Origin: Sphingobacterium sp. UBA4616
GTDB lineage: Bacteria > Bacteroidota > Bacteroidia > Sphingobacteriales > Sphingobacteriaceae
Assembly: GCA_002386525.1 (NCBI GenBank)
Contig: DGIS01000023.1
Coordinates: forward strand, 22,329-86,328
Direction: 5' to 3'
Length of the DNA stretch: 64,000 nucleotides
Of the stretch, positions 35,983-45,561 are shown one piece after another. The position numbers were made by a program, and so were the translations under genes. Below the pieces are notes generated by a model. It had not been told where the DNA came from. It saw only the letters and a list, made by a program, of their open reading frames with translations, and searched no databases. Within the stretch, counting starts at the first letter, position 1. Each line of letters starts with the position of its first letter.

Positions 35983-36089
35983 AATAGAACATAATTTAGT
36001 TCAGCAACATCGGCCAAATGTCCATTTATTAGTTGAATTAAAGCAAGTTGCGCATTTTCATCCTTTGGTGAATGCTTAGCCGGTCTCAT
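35907..36089 (-). CDS. Possible 60-residue protein coupled to the upstream small gene
   Basis: Its ATG overlaps the stop of the gene at 36086-36325 (ATGA), as in coupled gene pairs. It begins MRPAKHSPKDENAQL. About 40% of it runs antisense to the end of the MFS gene, which argues against it. No homology recognised. Confidence 0.25.
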   Translation of the reverse strand: MRPAKHSPKDENAQLALIQLINGHLADVAELNYVLFYFLEGKHATTHTTLNSNMTDSDIE

Positions 36090-36325
36090 TTAATATCATT
36101 GCTATGAGCTACTAGATCGTAATCCACCAGAAATAGGTCTTTACCATCAAAAAGATCAATCTGGTCTTCTTTAAACATCTCTACAATATCGCGGGCAGTT
36201 TTATACGTTACATTCGCTTGTATGGCAATCAGATCAATAGCACTATTTACATCGCCCTGTTTAATGAATTCCCGAATAGTGGCTTTATCAATTTCGATCG
36301 TATTTACGAGAATATTTTTGGTCAT
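36086..36325 (-). CDS. Hypothetical 79-residue protein downstream of dnaE2
   Basis: Starts MTKNILVNTIEIDK; largely helical and amphipathic (AIDLIAIQANVTYKTARDIVEMF) with an acidic C-terminus. No family recognised. It follows dnaE2 by 87 bases on the same strand and may be the last gene of the mutasome operon, or independent. Confidence 0.5.
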   Translation of the reverse strand: MTKNILVNTIEIDKATIREFIKQGDVNSAIDLIAIQANVTYKTARDIVEMFKEDQIDLFDGKDLFLVDYDLVAHSNDIK

Positions 36326-36412
36326 ATCTTTTAATTTCCTATAGATTAGAATGCTTGCTACCTACGCGGAGTAAATGCTTTTACTTCAAAAATGAGATTA
36401 ATAAGGGAGAGA

Positions 36413-39400
36413 TCAATGAAAATTTCTTCCTTTATGAAAAATGCCTGCAGCATTATCATTTTCTGCTGTTAGATCCTTTAACAATCCAGACATATCAAAG
36501 CAGCGCTGAGCAATGACATGAATAACTTCTCCTTCAGTTTGAATTTTACCAGCGATCATAAGGAGCTTTGCCCGAAGGATCTCTTTCCGATATTTTTCAA
36601 ACACAGTACTCCAAACCACAATATTTGCAAAACCTGTATCATCTTCAATAGTGATAAATAAAACACCTTTAGAGGTTCCTGGGCGTTGCCTAACGGTAAT
36701 TAATCCACATATCTTTACCGGCATATCATTTTTTATCCCTCCCAATTTTGCTGTCGGCACTACATGGAGAAGATCTAGCTTTCCACGCAAGAAGCTCACC
36801 GGATGTGCTTTAATGGATAGCGATGTTTTTGCATAGTCTGCAACTACATGCTGACTTTCCGTAAGCAATGGTAACTGGATCTGTCCCTCGGTTATACTTT
36901 CAGAAGCTTGCCCTTTAAATAATTCAATTGGCCGATCACCTAATGCTGTAATCTCCCAAAGTGCTTGTCGGCGATCCATATGCAGCGACCTAAACGCATC
37001 TGCATGCGCTAACTTTTCTAAGGTCGCAAGCGATAATCCGACGTCCATCATTCCTATAATGGATGAAAATCCGTTGTGCCGACCAGTAGTTAGCACAACA
37101 GCCTCTTCCATGGAAAATCCTTTGATTTGACGTAACCCCAATTGAAGGGCATGCGGTTTACCCATCTCACCCTTTAAAGTATTGTCCCAGGTTGAATAAT
37201 TTACATCAATAGGATGTACCATTACACCATGTTTCTTTGCATCAATAACAATTTGAGCGGGCTGATAAAAGCCCATCGGCTGACTATTCAATAAGGATGC
37301 AGCAAAAATATCGGGATAATAATACTTAAGCCATGAGGACACATATACTAATAATGCAAAAGATGCGGCATGGCTCTCTGGAAAACCATAACTACCGAAT
37401 CCTTCCAGTTGCTTAAAGACTCGATTGGCAAATTCTTCTGAATAGTTTTTTTTGACCATGCCATCGACCATTTTTTTGTGAAAAGAAGATACCTGCCCTT
37501 TAGATTTGAATGTTGCCATACTACGCCTCAACTCGTCGGCTTCTGCAGGTGTAAATCCCGCTGCAACGATAGCAATTTCCATGGCCTGCTCCTGAAAAAG
37601 AGGGACTCCTAAGGTTTTTTTAAGAATAGCTTCGATCTCTTGACTAGGATAATCAACATCTTCTTCTTTATTTCGACGACGTAAATAGGGATGCACCATA
37701 TCCCCTTGTATAGGTCCCGGGCGTACTATAGCCACTTCAATGACCAAATCATAAAATTTTCGTGGTTTTAATCGTGGTAACATCGACATCTGGGCCCGGC
37801 TTTCGATCTGAAATACACCTAAGGTATCCGCATGGCAGATCATATCGTAAACTGCTTCATCGTCATTTGCCCCAATATCGGCGAGTGTAAGCTCTTTTCC
37901 GTAATGTTTTTTTGCGAGTTCAAAAGCCTTACGGATACAGGTCAGCATTCCCAAAGCCAGTACATCTACTTTCAGAAAACCGAGTGCTTCCAGATCATCT
38001 TTATTCCATTCGAGATTGGTCCGATTATCCATTCGAGCATTTATTAAAGGACACAGTTCATGTAAATTACCTTGTGTAATTACAAACCCACCAGTATGCT
38101 GGCCCAATTGCCTCGGAAATCCAATATATTGATGCGTCAACTCCAGCACTTTTCTCAGATGCTGGTCATCGGGATTAAAGCCCTGTTCAACCAAACGCTC
38201 CAAATTGATAACATCATCCCAATGACTACTTACTATGCCTGCTAAGCGCCCTACAGCATCTAAAGATAGTCCCATGGCCTTACCAACATCACGTATAGCT
38301 CCTTTTGAACGTACTTGTGTGACTGTAGCCACAATGGCAGCTCGATTGCGTCCATATTTCTCATAAATATATTGGATTACTTCCTCACGACGCTCATGCT
38401 CAAAGTCGACATCTATATCTGGTGGTTCATCGCGGGCATCGGACATAAATCGTGCAAAAAGAAGCCTATATTTAGAAGGATCCACCGAAGTAATTCCTAA
38501 ACAGTAACAAACCGTAGAATTTGCCGCTGAACCTCGCCCCTGACATAAAATTCCTTTTTCTTTGGCAAATCGAACATAATCATATACCGTCAAAAAATAA
38601 GAAGCATAATTTTTACGCTCGATAAAATCAAGTTCCATTTGAATCGTTTCCCGAATGCTATCGGGGATATCACCGTCAAATTTTTTCTTGGCTCCTTCCC
38701 AAGTTAGATAGGTTAATTCCTCCTGCGTCGTTCGCCCATTAGAAGATAACTCATCGGGATATACATATTTCAAATCATCTAAGGAAAAATGACAAGCATT
38801 GGCAATTTTTACACTCTGTTCGATAGCCTCTGGGTACCCTCTAAACAAGCGTTCAACTTCAGTGATTGACTTTAGATAGCGCTCTGCATTGGGATGCAAA
38901 TTAAACCCAGCAGTTTGTATCGTACATTTTTGACGGATACATGTTAAAATATCCTGCAATTCACGTCTTTCGGGTATATGATAATATACATCGCCGAGAA
39001 CAACAAGTGGAATATCGCATTGTTTACCCAGTTGATTTATTCTAAACAATAGTTTTGAATCATCTCCACGATAGAGTTTTTTAATACCTAGACTAAGAAA
39101 GCCCTGGAGGAACTGTTGACATTGCTGTACAAATTCAATAAAAAAAGGATCTAGCTCAAAACCAGCCACCAATTTTTCAGGTGGACAAATAATAAACATA
39201 ATTCCCTCAGCATATTGAAACACATCTTTTTTATACAACGCACATCTGCCTTTTTCAGTCCTTAAGTTCCCAACGGTTAACAATGTTGAAAGTCGACCAT
39301 AAGCCTCTTTATCTGTCGGGTATGCGAGTAAGCTAGGGCCATCTTGTAAGTCCAAGCGACAGGCAGGAATAAGTCGTATACCGGCTTTTTTGGCCGCTAT

Positions 39401-39553
39401 ATGTGCGCGAACAATACCAGCAAGGCTATTACGGTCAGTTACTGCTACAGCATGATAGCCCAATTGAGCCGCTTGTTCAATCAATTCTTCGGGGTGTGAG
39501 GCACCTTCGAGAAAACTGAAATTACTTGTTATCTGTAATTCACAATAATTCAT
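36413..39553 (-). CDS. dnaE2: Error-prone DNA polymerase III alpha subunit (DnaE2/ImuC)
   Basis: 1046 residues from the ATG at 39553, two bases after the imuB stop; the open frame to 39583 lies within imuB. N-terminal PHP domain (NFSFLEGASHPEEL, AVTDRNSLAGIVRAH), C-family polymerase core with the catalytic acidic residues in PPDIDVDFEHERR, GRGSAANS, GSYGFPESHAASFALLVY, and a C-terminal OB fold (ICGLITVRQRPGT). Carries out mutagenic synthesis across lesions together with ImuA and ImuB after DNA damage. Third gene of imuA-imuB-dnaE2. Confidence 0.95.
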   Translation of the reverse strand: MNYCELQITSNFSFLEGASHPEELIEQAAQLGYHAVAVTDRNSLAGIVRAHIAAKKAGIRLIPACRLDLQDGPSLLAYPTDKEAYGRLSTLLTVGNLRTEKGRCALYKKDVFQYAEGIMFIICPPEKLVAGFELDPFFIEFVQQCQQFLQGFLSLGIKKLYRGDDSKLLFRINQLGKQCDIPLVVLGDVYYHIPERRELQDILTCIRQKCTIQTAGFNLHPNAERYLKSITEVERLFRGYPEAIEQSVKIANACHFSLDDLKYVYPDELSSNGRTTQEELTYLTWEGAKKKFDGDIPDSIRETIQMELDFIERKNYASYFLTVYDYVRFAKEKGILCQGRGSAANSTVCYCLGITSVDPSKYRLLFARFMSDARDEPPDIDVDFEHERREEVIQYIYEKYGRNRAAIVATVTQVRSKGAIRDVGKAMGLSLDAVGRLAGIVSSHWDDVINLERLVEQGFNPDDQHLRKVLELTHQYIGFPRQLGQHTGGFVITQGNLHELCPLINARMDNRTNLEWNKDDLEALGFLKVDVLALGMLTCIRKAFELAKKHYGKELTLADIGANDDEAVYDMICHADTLGVFQIESRAQMSMLPRLKPRKFYDLVIEVAIVRPGPIQGDMVHPYLRRRNKEEDVDYPSQEIEAILKKTLGVPLFQEQAMEIAIVAAGFTPAEADELRRSMATFKSKGQVSSFHKKMVDGMVKKNYSEEFANRVFKQLEGFGSYGFPESHAASFALLVYVSSWLKYYYPDIFAASLLNSQPMGFYQPAQIVIDAKKHGVMVHPIDVNYSTWDNTLKGEMGKPHALQLGLRQIKGFSMEEAVVLTTGRHNGFSSIIGMMDVGLSLATLEKLAHADAFRSLHMDRRQALWEITALGDRPIELFKGQASESITEGQIQLPLLTESQHVVADYAKTSLSIKAHPVSFLRGKLDLLHVVPTAKLGGIKNDMPVKICGLITVRQRPGTSKGVLFITIEDDTGFANIVVWSTVFEKYRKEILRAKLLMIAGKIQTEGEVIHVIAQRCFDMSGLLKDLTAENDNAAGIFHKGRNFH

Positions 39554-39555
39554 CT

Positions 39556-41055
39556 TTATGCAAAAAAGCCATGTAAAAACCATTCATCTGCCTGTCCGCC
39601 GTAATGTCCAGATCGATACAGCCAAAACCGCCGGCCTTGTAGATCTTCCACGGCATAGTAATCCCGATGTTCACCTGGATCAATCCACCATTCACGCTCA
39701 ATACGTTCGGGACCATCTGCTTTTCTGATATTATAGGTATCTCCCTTATAACGGAACAGTAAGGGAGGATAATCGGGTATAGGTGCTGTGACTATAATAC
39801 GCTCGGGAACCTTTAATAGTCGTGTCGGACGTGGACGCTCGGTTTGCCATTCAGCAGTTACAACCTCATCCATAGAAGCAGCTATTTTCATGGATCGTTC
39901 AGGCCAATAGTGTGCAGATGGAACATATCGTAGTATTTCACAACTGGAATCTCTGCTTTTTAAACGATCTAAAAGTTCGGTAACCAATGGACTTTTGAGT
40001 CCAATTCGATTGTCCCAAAGATTTTCCTGAACAGGATCTGCTGCCTCTACTTTGGATGCACCCAGCGTAAATAATTCAATGCCCAATGCGGGTTCAATTT
40101 GTGGAATTTTTATTTCAAATAACTGAAGAATATGGTTTCCCTGAGCTGTAGCACGACTTGTTTCAATAGTAATTGTCTCTATTTTTCCATCTACCCGATG
40201 ACAGTCCAATTCGGCTGCCCGTAATCCTTTACCTTCACCCGACAATCGTTTGCACAACTTATTTATTAAATCTTCTAAAGCCAATGCAATACCATTTGGT
40301 GTACATATTGGTTCAAGACAAGGTAAATGCTCTTCATATGGTAAAATAGACTTTATAGGAATAATAAATTCGTCCTCTAATCCCATGGCCTGATCTAGTC
40401 GAAGCAGCAAACTAGCGCCAAATCTCCTGCGCAAAACTGCCCGGGGCATGTGAGCAAAACTCCCTATAGACTGCAATCCAAGCGCTTGCAACCTCTTCAA
40501 TTGAATATCTTCCAATCGTAATGCTGCTGGATGTAAAGGTAGAAGAGCCTCCAATTGGCCCTGTTCTTTTATAATACTATCATCAGATCCAAAATGCGCT
40601 ATCGCCCAGGCGGCACCAATGGTATCAGCAATACCTATGCGGACAGTATAACCATGGTATTTAAATGTAGAGGCAATATGTGTTAAATAAGCAAATTCTC
40701 CGCCCCAAAGATGGGCACAACCACTAATGTCTAATATAATCCCATCGGGTTCATCTATTGAAACCTGCGGTGTATACCTTATGCACCAACCAGCTATAAA
40801 ATGGAGTAATTTATCAGACAGTCCTGCTTGTTCATGAATAATTTTAAGTGATGGAATAAATGCCCGCGCATCCGCTATGGCCATACCTGAATATACGCCC
40901 GCTTGCTCTGCAAGTAAATTATGCGCACTAACGATCAGTTTTCCTTGAACTGCGATCGACAAAACAAAGGGAATATCTTGCAAATGTGGTTTACACACAG
41001 TAAACCAATCTGTTTTTAAGTAACGAAACCATAATGACGCAAATCTTTTTTTCAT
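39556..41055 (-). CDS. imuB: ImuB, Y-family DNA polymerase-like protein
   Basis: 499 residues. Y-family fold, but the N-terminus (KRFASLWFRYLKTDWF) lacks the catalytic DxD found in true polymerases, as is usual for ImuB, which acts as a hub linking the clamp and DnaE2. Seen: IDEPDGIILDISGCAHLWGGE, GIADTIGAAWAIAHFG, and LQSIGSFAHMPRAVLRRRFG (helix-hairpin-helix). It lies 2 bases after imuA and 2 bases before dnaE2. Confidence 0.92.
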   Translation of the reverse strand: MKKRFASLWFRYLKTDWFTVCKPHLQDIPFVLSIAVQGKLIVSAHNLLAEQAGVYSGMAIADARAFIPSLKIIHEQAGLSDKLLHFIAGWCIRYTPQVSIDEPDGIILDISGCAHLWGGEFAYLTHIASTFKYHGYTVRIGIADTIGAAWAIAHFGSDDSIIKEQGQLEALLPLHPAALRLEDIQLKRLQALGLQSIGSFAHMPRAVLRRRFGASLLLRLDQAMGLEDEFIIPIKSILPYEEHLPCLEPICTPNGIALALEDLINKLCKRLSGEGKGLRAAELDCHRVDGKIETITIETSRATAQGNHILQLFEIKIPQIEPALGIELFTLGASKVEAADPVQENLWDNRIGLKSPLVTELLDRLKSRDSSCEILRYVPSAHYWPERSMKIAASMDEVVTAEWQTERPRPTRLLKVPERIIVTAPIPDYPPLLFRYKGDTYNIRKADGPERIEREWWIDPGEHRDYYAVEDLQGRRFWLYRSGHYGGQADEWFLHGFFA

Positions 41056-41057
41056 GA

Positions 41058-41798
41058 CTAACCAAGATTTTGATAATTATAGTTCCAATTTTTTGACCCG
41101 ACATCCTTGTTGGAGAATATTTTAAAGCCCTTCGGAGTCCAAACTATTTTTCCTTTGGCTGCTGTACCATTTCTTACTTTAAGCAGCTCGACATTCCAAC
41201 AGGGGTTGCCAATACCGGGTAACCCTTCATCCGATTGACTAGGCAAAGAAGTGACTTTCCAACGTGCCGCACAAGTGGTGGCCAACAATAGCTTTGGATT
41301 ATGTTGGAGGATAAAACCCGTAACTTTACTTTTTTCTACAGCAAGTTGAAGCCGCCTTGACTGAACAAAATCCAGTTGGTGTATTTCGGCTAATACTGCT
41401 GTTATACCAGGACATTTCAACGCTTCTTCCATCGCCCATAAAACATCTTTTTGCTGCTTCATGGAAACAAAAATAATCGATGCAGGGTCGGCTCCAAATG
41501 TGCTGATTGCAGAAGGAAATACGGTTTGTACCGAGCTTATCCAAATACAAATCCCGGCATTTTGCATCAGTTTTCCAAGGATACCAACGATAAATCCACA
41601 GGATGCAGCACTATCCATACGGCTAAAACTAACAAATTCATGTATTACACCTTTGGGAAAAGTACCATTTGGAAAAGCTTTTTCCAAAGGTCCCAAATCC
41701 ATAGCAATTTCATCACTTGACCTTTCAGGTACCCCCTGCCAGGCAAGCAGATCCCTTTTAAGCTTGCTGATCAAAGCCTGTTTATCTTCTAACATCAT
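41058..41798 (-). CDS. imuA: ImuA, RecA-like mutasome subunit
   Basis: 246 residues. Cell-division-inhibitor/RecA-like family that precedes imuB: LGPLEKAFPNGTFPKGVIHEFVS, a P-loop region without a full Walker A, CIWISSV, and LQLAVEKSKVTGFIL. Two tandem ATGs (41798, 41795) follow a strong AGGAGGGG ribosome-binding site. Family members act in SOS-type mutagenesis. Its promoter carries two tandem dyad repeats, suggesting repression. Confidence 0.9.
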   Translation of the reverse strand: MMLEDKQALISKLKRDLLAWQGVPERSSDEIAMDLGPLEKAFPNGTFPKGVIHEFVSFSRMDSAASCGFIVGILGKLMQNAGICIWISSVQTVFPSAISTFGADPASIIFVSMKQQKDVLWAMEEALKCPGITAVLAEIHQLDFVQSRRLQLAVEKSKVTGFILQHNPKLLLATTCAARWKVTSLPSQSDEGLPGIGNPCWNVELLKVRNGTAAKGKIVWTPKGFKIFSNKDVGSKNWNYNYQNLG

Positions 41799-41821
41799 AG
41801 CCCCTCCTATTTAATAACAAA

Positions 41822-41829
41822 CAAATATA
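41822..41829 (-). promoter_or_regulatory. -7 element of the imuA promoter
   Basis: On the minus strand TATATTTG is a perfect TAnnTTTG, with TTG 16 bases upstream. Transcription would begin about 20 bases before the ATG. The first operator-like repeat fills the spacer. Confidence 0.55.
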
Positions 41830-41830
41830 A

Positions 41831-41881
41831 TACTAAATATTTTAGCAATAAAGAATACTACTACATTTTTTAGTAATAAAG
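41831..41881. promoter_or_regulatory. Two tandem operator-like repeats at the imuA promoter
   Basis: 23-bp copies at 41831-41853 and 41859-41881 match at 20 of 23 positions (consensus TACTAmATwTTTTAGyA followed by ATAAAG; 28-bp period). Each holds an inverted TACTA...TAG(T/C)A dyad. Copy 1 covers the spacer between the -33-like TTG and the -7 element, the place where a repressor would block transcription. Candidate damage-response operator. Confidence 0.6.
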
Positions 41882-41912
41882 CTGATGTAAAAGGTATGTG
41901 CTGGTTTAGGGC

Positions 41913-42650
41913 TTATATTTCATTCAGGAATTGTTGGATAACATCTTTTTTTCTTGTCGCAACGGGGATCATCTTACCATCAGCCATTTCAATCTGCCCA
42001 TCTTTATAATACTTTTTTATATAGTTTGCATTTACTAAATAAGATTGATGACAACGGATAAAATCTGATTCTGGAAGCATGGTTTCAAAATGTTTGAGGA
42101 CTTTTGAAACCATCATAGGTTTGTTGTCTTTGATATAGAATGTGGTATAACCTTTGTCGCCATGGCAATATAGAATATCATCAATACTGACGATCTGGGT
42201 ATATTCAAATGTACGCAACGCTATTTTCCGAGGTCTGCTAGGAGACTTTAGATAGCTTTCAGCCATGCTTAACTGCATACTGTTGAATCTAAATTCTGTA
42301 TTTTTCTTATAACATTTTTCAATTGCTTCGATAAATTGCTCCGGAACAAGAGGCTTTAATAAATACGCAATTGCACCTATGTTGAGTGCTTCTATGGCAT
42401 ACTGATTAAAAGCCGTTATAAAAATGGTATTAATGTCCAATTTCAGCTCTGAAAGGAAGGATAGACTTGATCCGTCTTTCAATTGAATATCAGCTAAAAT
42501 AAGATCCGGATTGGATATGGGCAATTCGCGCTCTGCCTGAGCAATGGATGGACTATACCCTACTATTTGAACATAGGGTATCGCATCTAATAAAGACTTA
42601 ATATACAAATAGATATTATGCTCATCTTCAAGAATATAAACTTTCATCAT
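41913..42650 (-). CDS. LytTR-family response regulator
   Basis: 245 residues. Receiver domain (EDEHNIY, phospho-acceptor Asp in LILADIQLKDG, Lys in YLLKP) and a C-terminal LytTR DNA-binding domain (IALRTFEYTQIVSIDDILYCHGDKGYTTFY, FIRCHQSYLVNANYIKKY). Begins 13 bases after the sensor kinase stop; the two are a standard LytS/LytR-type pair. The target genes are not evident. Confidence 0.93.
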   Translation of the reverse strand: MMKVYILEDEHNIYLYIKSLLDAIPYVQIVGYSPSIAQAERELPISNPDLILADIQLKDGSSLSFLSELKLDINTIFITAFNQYAIEALNIGAIAYLLKPLVPEQFIEAIEKCYKKNTEFRFNSMQLSMAESYLKSPSRPRKIALRTFEYTQIVSIDDILYCHGDKGYTTFYIKDNKPMMVSKVLKHFETMLPESDFIRCHQSYLVNANYIKKYYKDGQIEMADGKMIPVATRKKDVIQQFLNEI

Positions 42651-42663
42651 TTCACGTATTTAA

Positions 42664-44586
42664 TTAAAATGTAAAAACAAGTGGGATATGGATTTCTACA
42701 CGATATCCTCTATTATCTTCCCTATAATTGGGTTTTATTTCAATCGTTGCTTTTTGCATCGGATCATTAAACATAAGCTCAAGACGCTCCTTAGTGATAA
42801 TCTGTGATAAAGAAGTCTTATGCCCAGTATTTATCTTATCAGACTGCACTCCCCTGCCGTTGTCACTGACAACAATATGTAATTGATCTGACGTCTCACT
42901 GAAAAGAATCTGTAAGTAACCACGATAATCTAAATTTTTAAAAGCATGTTCAATAGCGTTTTCAACAAACGGCTGTACTAACATGGGTGGAATCATGACA
43001 TCATCGATATCAATATTACCGCTCTCGATTTCAAAATCAAATAGATCTTGATAACGCATCTGCTGTAAAAGTATATAATTCTTTAATGACTTAATTTCTT
43101 GATCCAAAGAAATATACTCTTCTCTATTTAATTCGAGTATATCTCGAATTTGACGGGATAAGAGAAGGAGGTATTGATTTGCTTTTGATTTTTGCTCGCT
43201 ACTAATCAAACCTTGCAAATTAGCAATTGCATTATAAATAAAATGTGGATTTAACTGATTTTGCCGTGTCTTTTGTTCTAAAATCAATTGTCTATTTTCT
43301 GCAATTATACGCTGATTTATATTTGTCAATAATTTCTGCTTATTTCGATAATAGATGAAAAATGCAAGGCTAAAGATAAGGGCAAATAAAATGACAAATA
43401 TCCACCGCTGTTGAACCATAATCTGATAGTTAAAAGCATTGGTTGTTTTCAGAAGTTTTATAGCCTGGTCTTTTTTCTCGGTTTCATATCGCGTATTAAT
43501 CTCGTTTATCCGATCATTTTCAATGTTTTTTATACTATTTTTGTAATCTTGATAAGCAGAATCCAATGTAAAATAAGCCCGCTCATAATCTCCTTTTAAT
43601 GCATAGGCTAATTGCAAATTTTGATAATAGAATAATTTATTTTGCTTGCTTTTATGCGTTCGTATAAACTGTAATCCCGCATTAAAATAATATATGGCCG
43701 AATCAATTTGACGATTATTTAAGAAATTTTTTGCCAAATTAGCATAAGCATAGGAATTGAGCATCTTGCTCGAAGATAAATAATTAAAATACTTTTGGGA
43801 TGCCTCAACAGCTTTTCGATTATTACCGATGCTAAAGAAATATTGTGACTGCAGATTATACATACGCATGATTATCGCTGAATCCGCTGTCTTGTTAGCG
43901 TAATATTTACAGCTATCCAATGTTTCTTTTAATTTGTTATCATCATGTAATTCGATGTGCTGCATAAATTTGATTTCCTGATACGCTTGCGCAACATGTG
44001 GATCGTATTTATTAGGGTGATAAGAGTACCATGATTCATTATCTTTTAATGCTTGCCTATAATCTGCCCGACGATAGTTTGCGTTGGCCAATAGATTGAA
44101 AAAAAGAAAGCTAAACCTACTTTTATTTTCTAATGCATATTCCTTAGCATCAATCATTTTTTCCATCGTACCAATATTGGTCACATCATTAAAACTAAAA
44201 TTAGCCCTAATTTTAAAATAATCTTTCAGAACACGCAAATCTGGTGACACTTTCCCATCCAAGTTATCCAATGCAATTTCAATAGAATCAATTTTATCTT
44301 GCAAGAGGTAGTTATACGCCAAAAAAATCCAGTTATAGCCAGATTTATTGAAATACTGATCTTTCCCAAATTCATTTACTTTCTTAGTGATGATAGTCTG
44401 ATCCTTAAAATCCTGTAAAGAGAGATATTTTAGTAACGTATCCTGATAGGTTAAAGTAAGTGAATTATCTTCCTGTTCTTTATTATTTTTAGATGTCTGG
44501 GAGCCATTTTGATGGCAGGAAAATAACTGTACCATCAATAGGAACAATAGAAAACAAAAAATAAATCTTTCCAAATTCTGTGTCAT
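42664..44586 (-). CDS. TPR-containing LytS-type sensor histidine kinase, lipoprotein-like N-terminus
   Basis: 640 residues. N-terminal signal with a lipobox-like LFSC at about residue 24, about 330 residues of helical TPR-type repeats outside the membrane, a membrane helix near 392-412 (IFVILFALIFSLAFFIYY), then the His_kinase domain with the acceptor His in RQNQLNPHFIYNAIANL and an ATPase domain with VENAIEHAFKN and SDNGRGV. Bacteroidota carry many such TPR-kinases, whose ligands are unknown. Lipidation plus a membrane helix in one chain would be unusual; the N-terminus may simply be an uncleaved helix. Confidence 0.9.
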   Translation of the reverse strand: MTQNLERFIFCFLLFLLMVQLFSCHQNGSQTSKNNKEQEDNSLTLTYQDTLLKYLSLQDFKDQTIITKKVNEFGKDQYFNKSGYNWIFLAYNYLLQDKIDSIEIALDNLDGKVSPDLRVLKDYFKIRANFSFNDVTNIGTMEKMIDAKEYALENKSRFSFLFFNLLANANYRRADYRQALKDNESWYSYHPNKYDPHVAQAYQEIKFMQHIELHDDNKLKETLDSCKYYANKTADSAIIMRMYNLQSQYFFSIGNNRKAVEASQKYFNYLSSSKMLNSYAYANLAKNFLNNRQIDSAIYYFNAGLQFIRTHKSKQNKLFYYQNLQLAYALKGDYERAYFTLDSAYQDYKNSIKNIENDRINEINTRYETEKKDQAIKLLKTTNAFNYQIMVQQRWIFVILFALIFSLAFFIYYRNKQKLLTNINQRIIAENRQLILEQKTRQNQLNPHFIYNAIANLQGLISSEQKSKANQYLLLLSRQIRDILELNREEYISLDQEIKSLKNYILLQQMRYQDLFDFEIESGNIDIDDVMIPPMLVQPFVENAIEHAFKNLDYRGYLQILFSETSDQLHIVVSDNGRGVQSDKINTGHKTSLSQIITKERLELMFNDPMQKATIEIKPNYREDNRGYRVEIHIPLVFTF

Positions 44587-44699
44587 CAGTATTCTTTATA
44601 TAACGATCTGTTTACAATTATATTTATTTTTTTATGATAAATGTAACGAAAAAGCTTTATCACACACTTATCTCCTAAAACATCACGATAAATCACCAT

Positions 44700-45515
44700 A
44701 TGGTAAGTAATCTCACATTGAATGATATAACTTGGAAGATAGATCCTGAGATCTTCGTCATTCCAATTATTGACCATCCAATTCGCTGGTATGGTATATT
44801 TTGGCTATTGGGTATTATCTTATGTTATAGGGTATTAAGATCAATATTAAAAAATGAAGGCCGTACAATCGAATTTTTAGATCAGCTCAGCATGTACATT
44901 GTCTTGGGTACCATTATTGGCGCTAGACTGGGGCATGTAATTTTTTACGATCCGAGCTATTACTTAAATAATCCCTTAAAAATATTTGCGATATGGGAAG
45001 GTGGTCTAGCAAGCCATGGTGGAGGCATAGGCATCGTTATTGCAATCTATTTATTCGCAAAAAAACAGCAACTACCATTTCTTCATGTTGCAGACCGTAT
45101 TGCTTTGGTTGTGCCTTTAGCAGGAGCCTGTATCCGTCTCGGCAACTTATTTAACTCCGAAATGATCGGGATAGCCACTGACTTACCTTGGGCTTTTGTG
45201 TTTACCCATATTGATGCCATACCTAGACACCCAGCACAGCTTTATGAAGCATTGTTCTGTTTCTTGCTATTTACAGTGTTATATCGATTGTGGAAAGAAA
45301 AACAGTTTCGAATTAACGACGGCAACTATTTTTCCCTATTGTTGATATTGCTGTTTTCATTCCGGTTTTTGGATGAATTTTTGAAAGTAAATCAAGAACA
45401 TTTTGAAGACTCCTTATTCATCAATATGGGGCAAATACTTAGCCTACCCTTTATTGTTATTGGACTATGTGTATTTATTTACAATCGTTTTAAGAAATCA
45501 TTAAAAGTAAATTAA
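44700..45515 (+). CDS. lgt: Prolipoprotein diacylglyceryl transferase
   Basis: 271 residues, about seven membrane helices. Transfers diacylglycerol from phosphatidylglycerol to the lipobox Cys of prolipoproteins. Seen: HPIRWYGIFWLLG, GARLGHVIFYDP, GGLASHGGGIGI, RLGNLFNSEMIG (signature) and HPAQLYEAL. Needed for the several lipoproteins encoded in this window. Divergent from the LytS-type kinase. Confidence 0.95.
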   Translation: MVSNLTLNDITWKIDPEIFVIPIIDHPIRWYGIFWLLGIILCYRVLRSILKNEGRTIEFLDQLSMYIVLGTIIGARLGHVIFYDPSYYLNNPLKIFAIWEGGLASHGGGIGIVIAIYLFAKKQQLPFLHVADRIALVVPLAGACIRLGNLFNSEMIGIATDLPWAFVFTHIDAIPRHPAQLYEALFCFLLFTVLYRLWKEKQFRINDGNYFSLLLILLFSFRFLDEFLKVNQEHFEDSLFINMGQILSLPFIVIGLCVFIYNRFKKSLKVN

Positions 45516-45561
45516 TACAATCCCATACGTTCCCATGTGAAATACATTTGAAAAATATGAT

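Noticed and set aside
44586..44777. Minus-strand 63-codon frame over the lgt start
   Set aside because: It overlaps the lgt N-terminus and the kinase start; shadow of the divergent promoter region.
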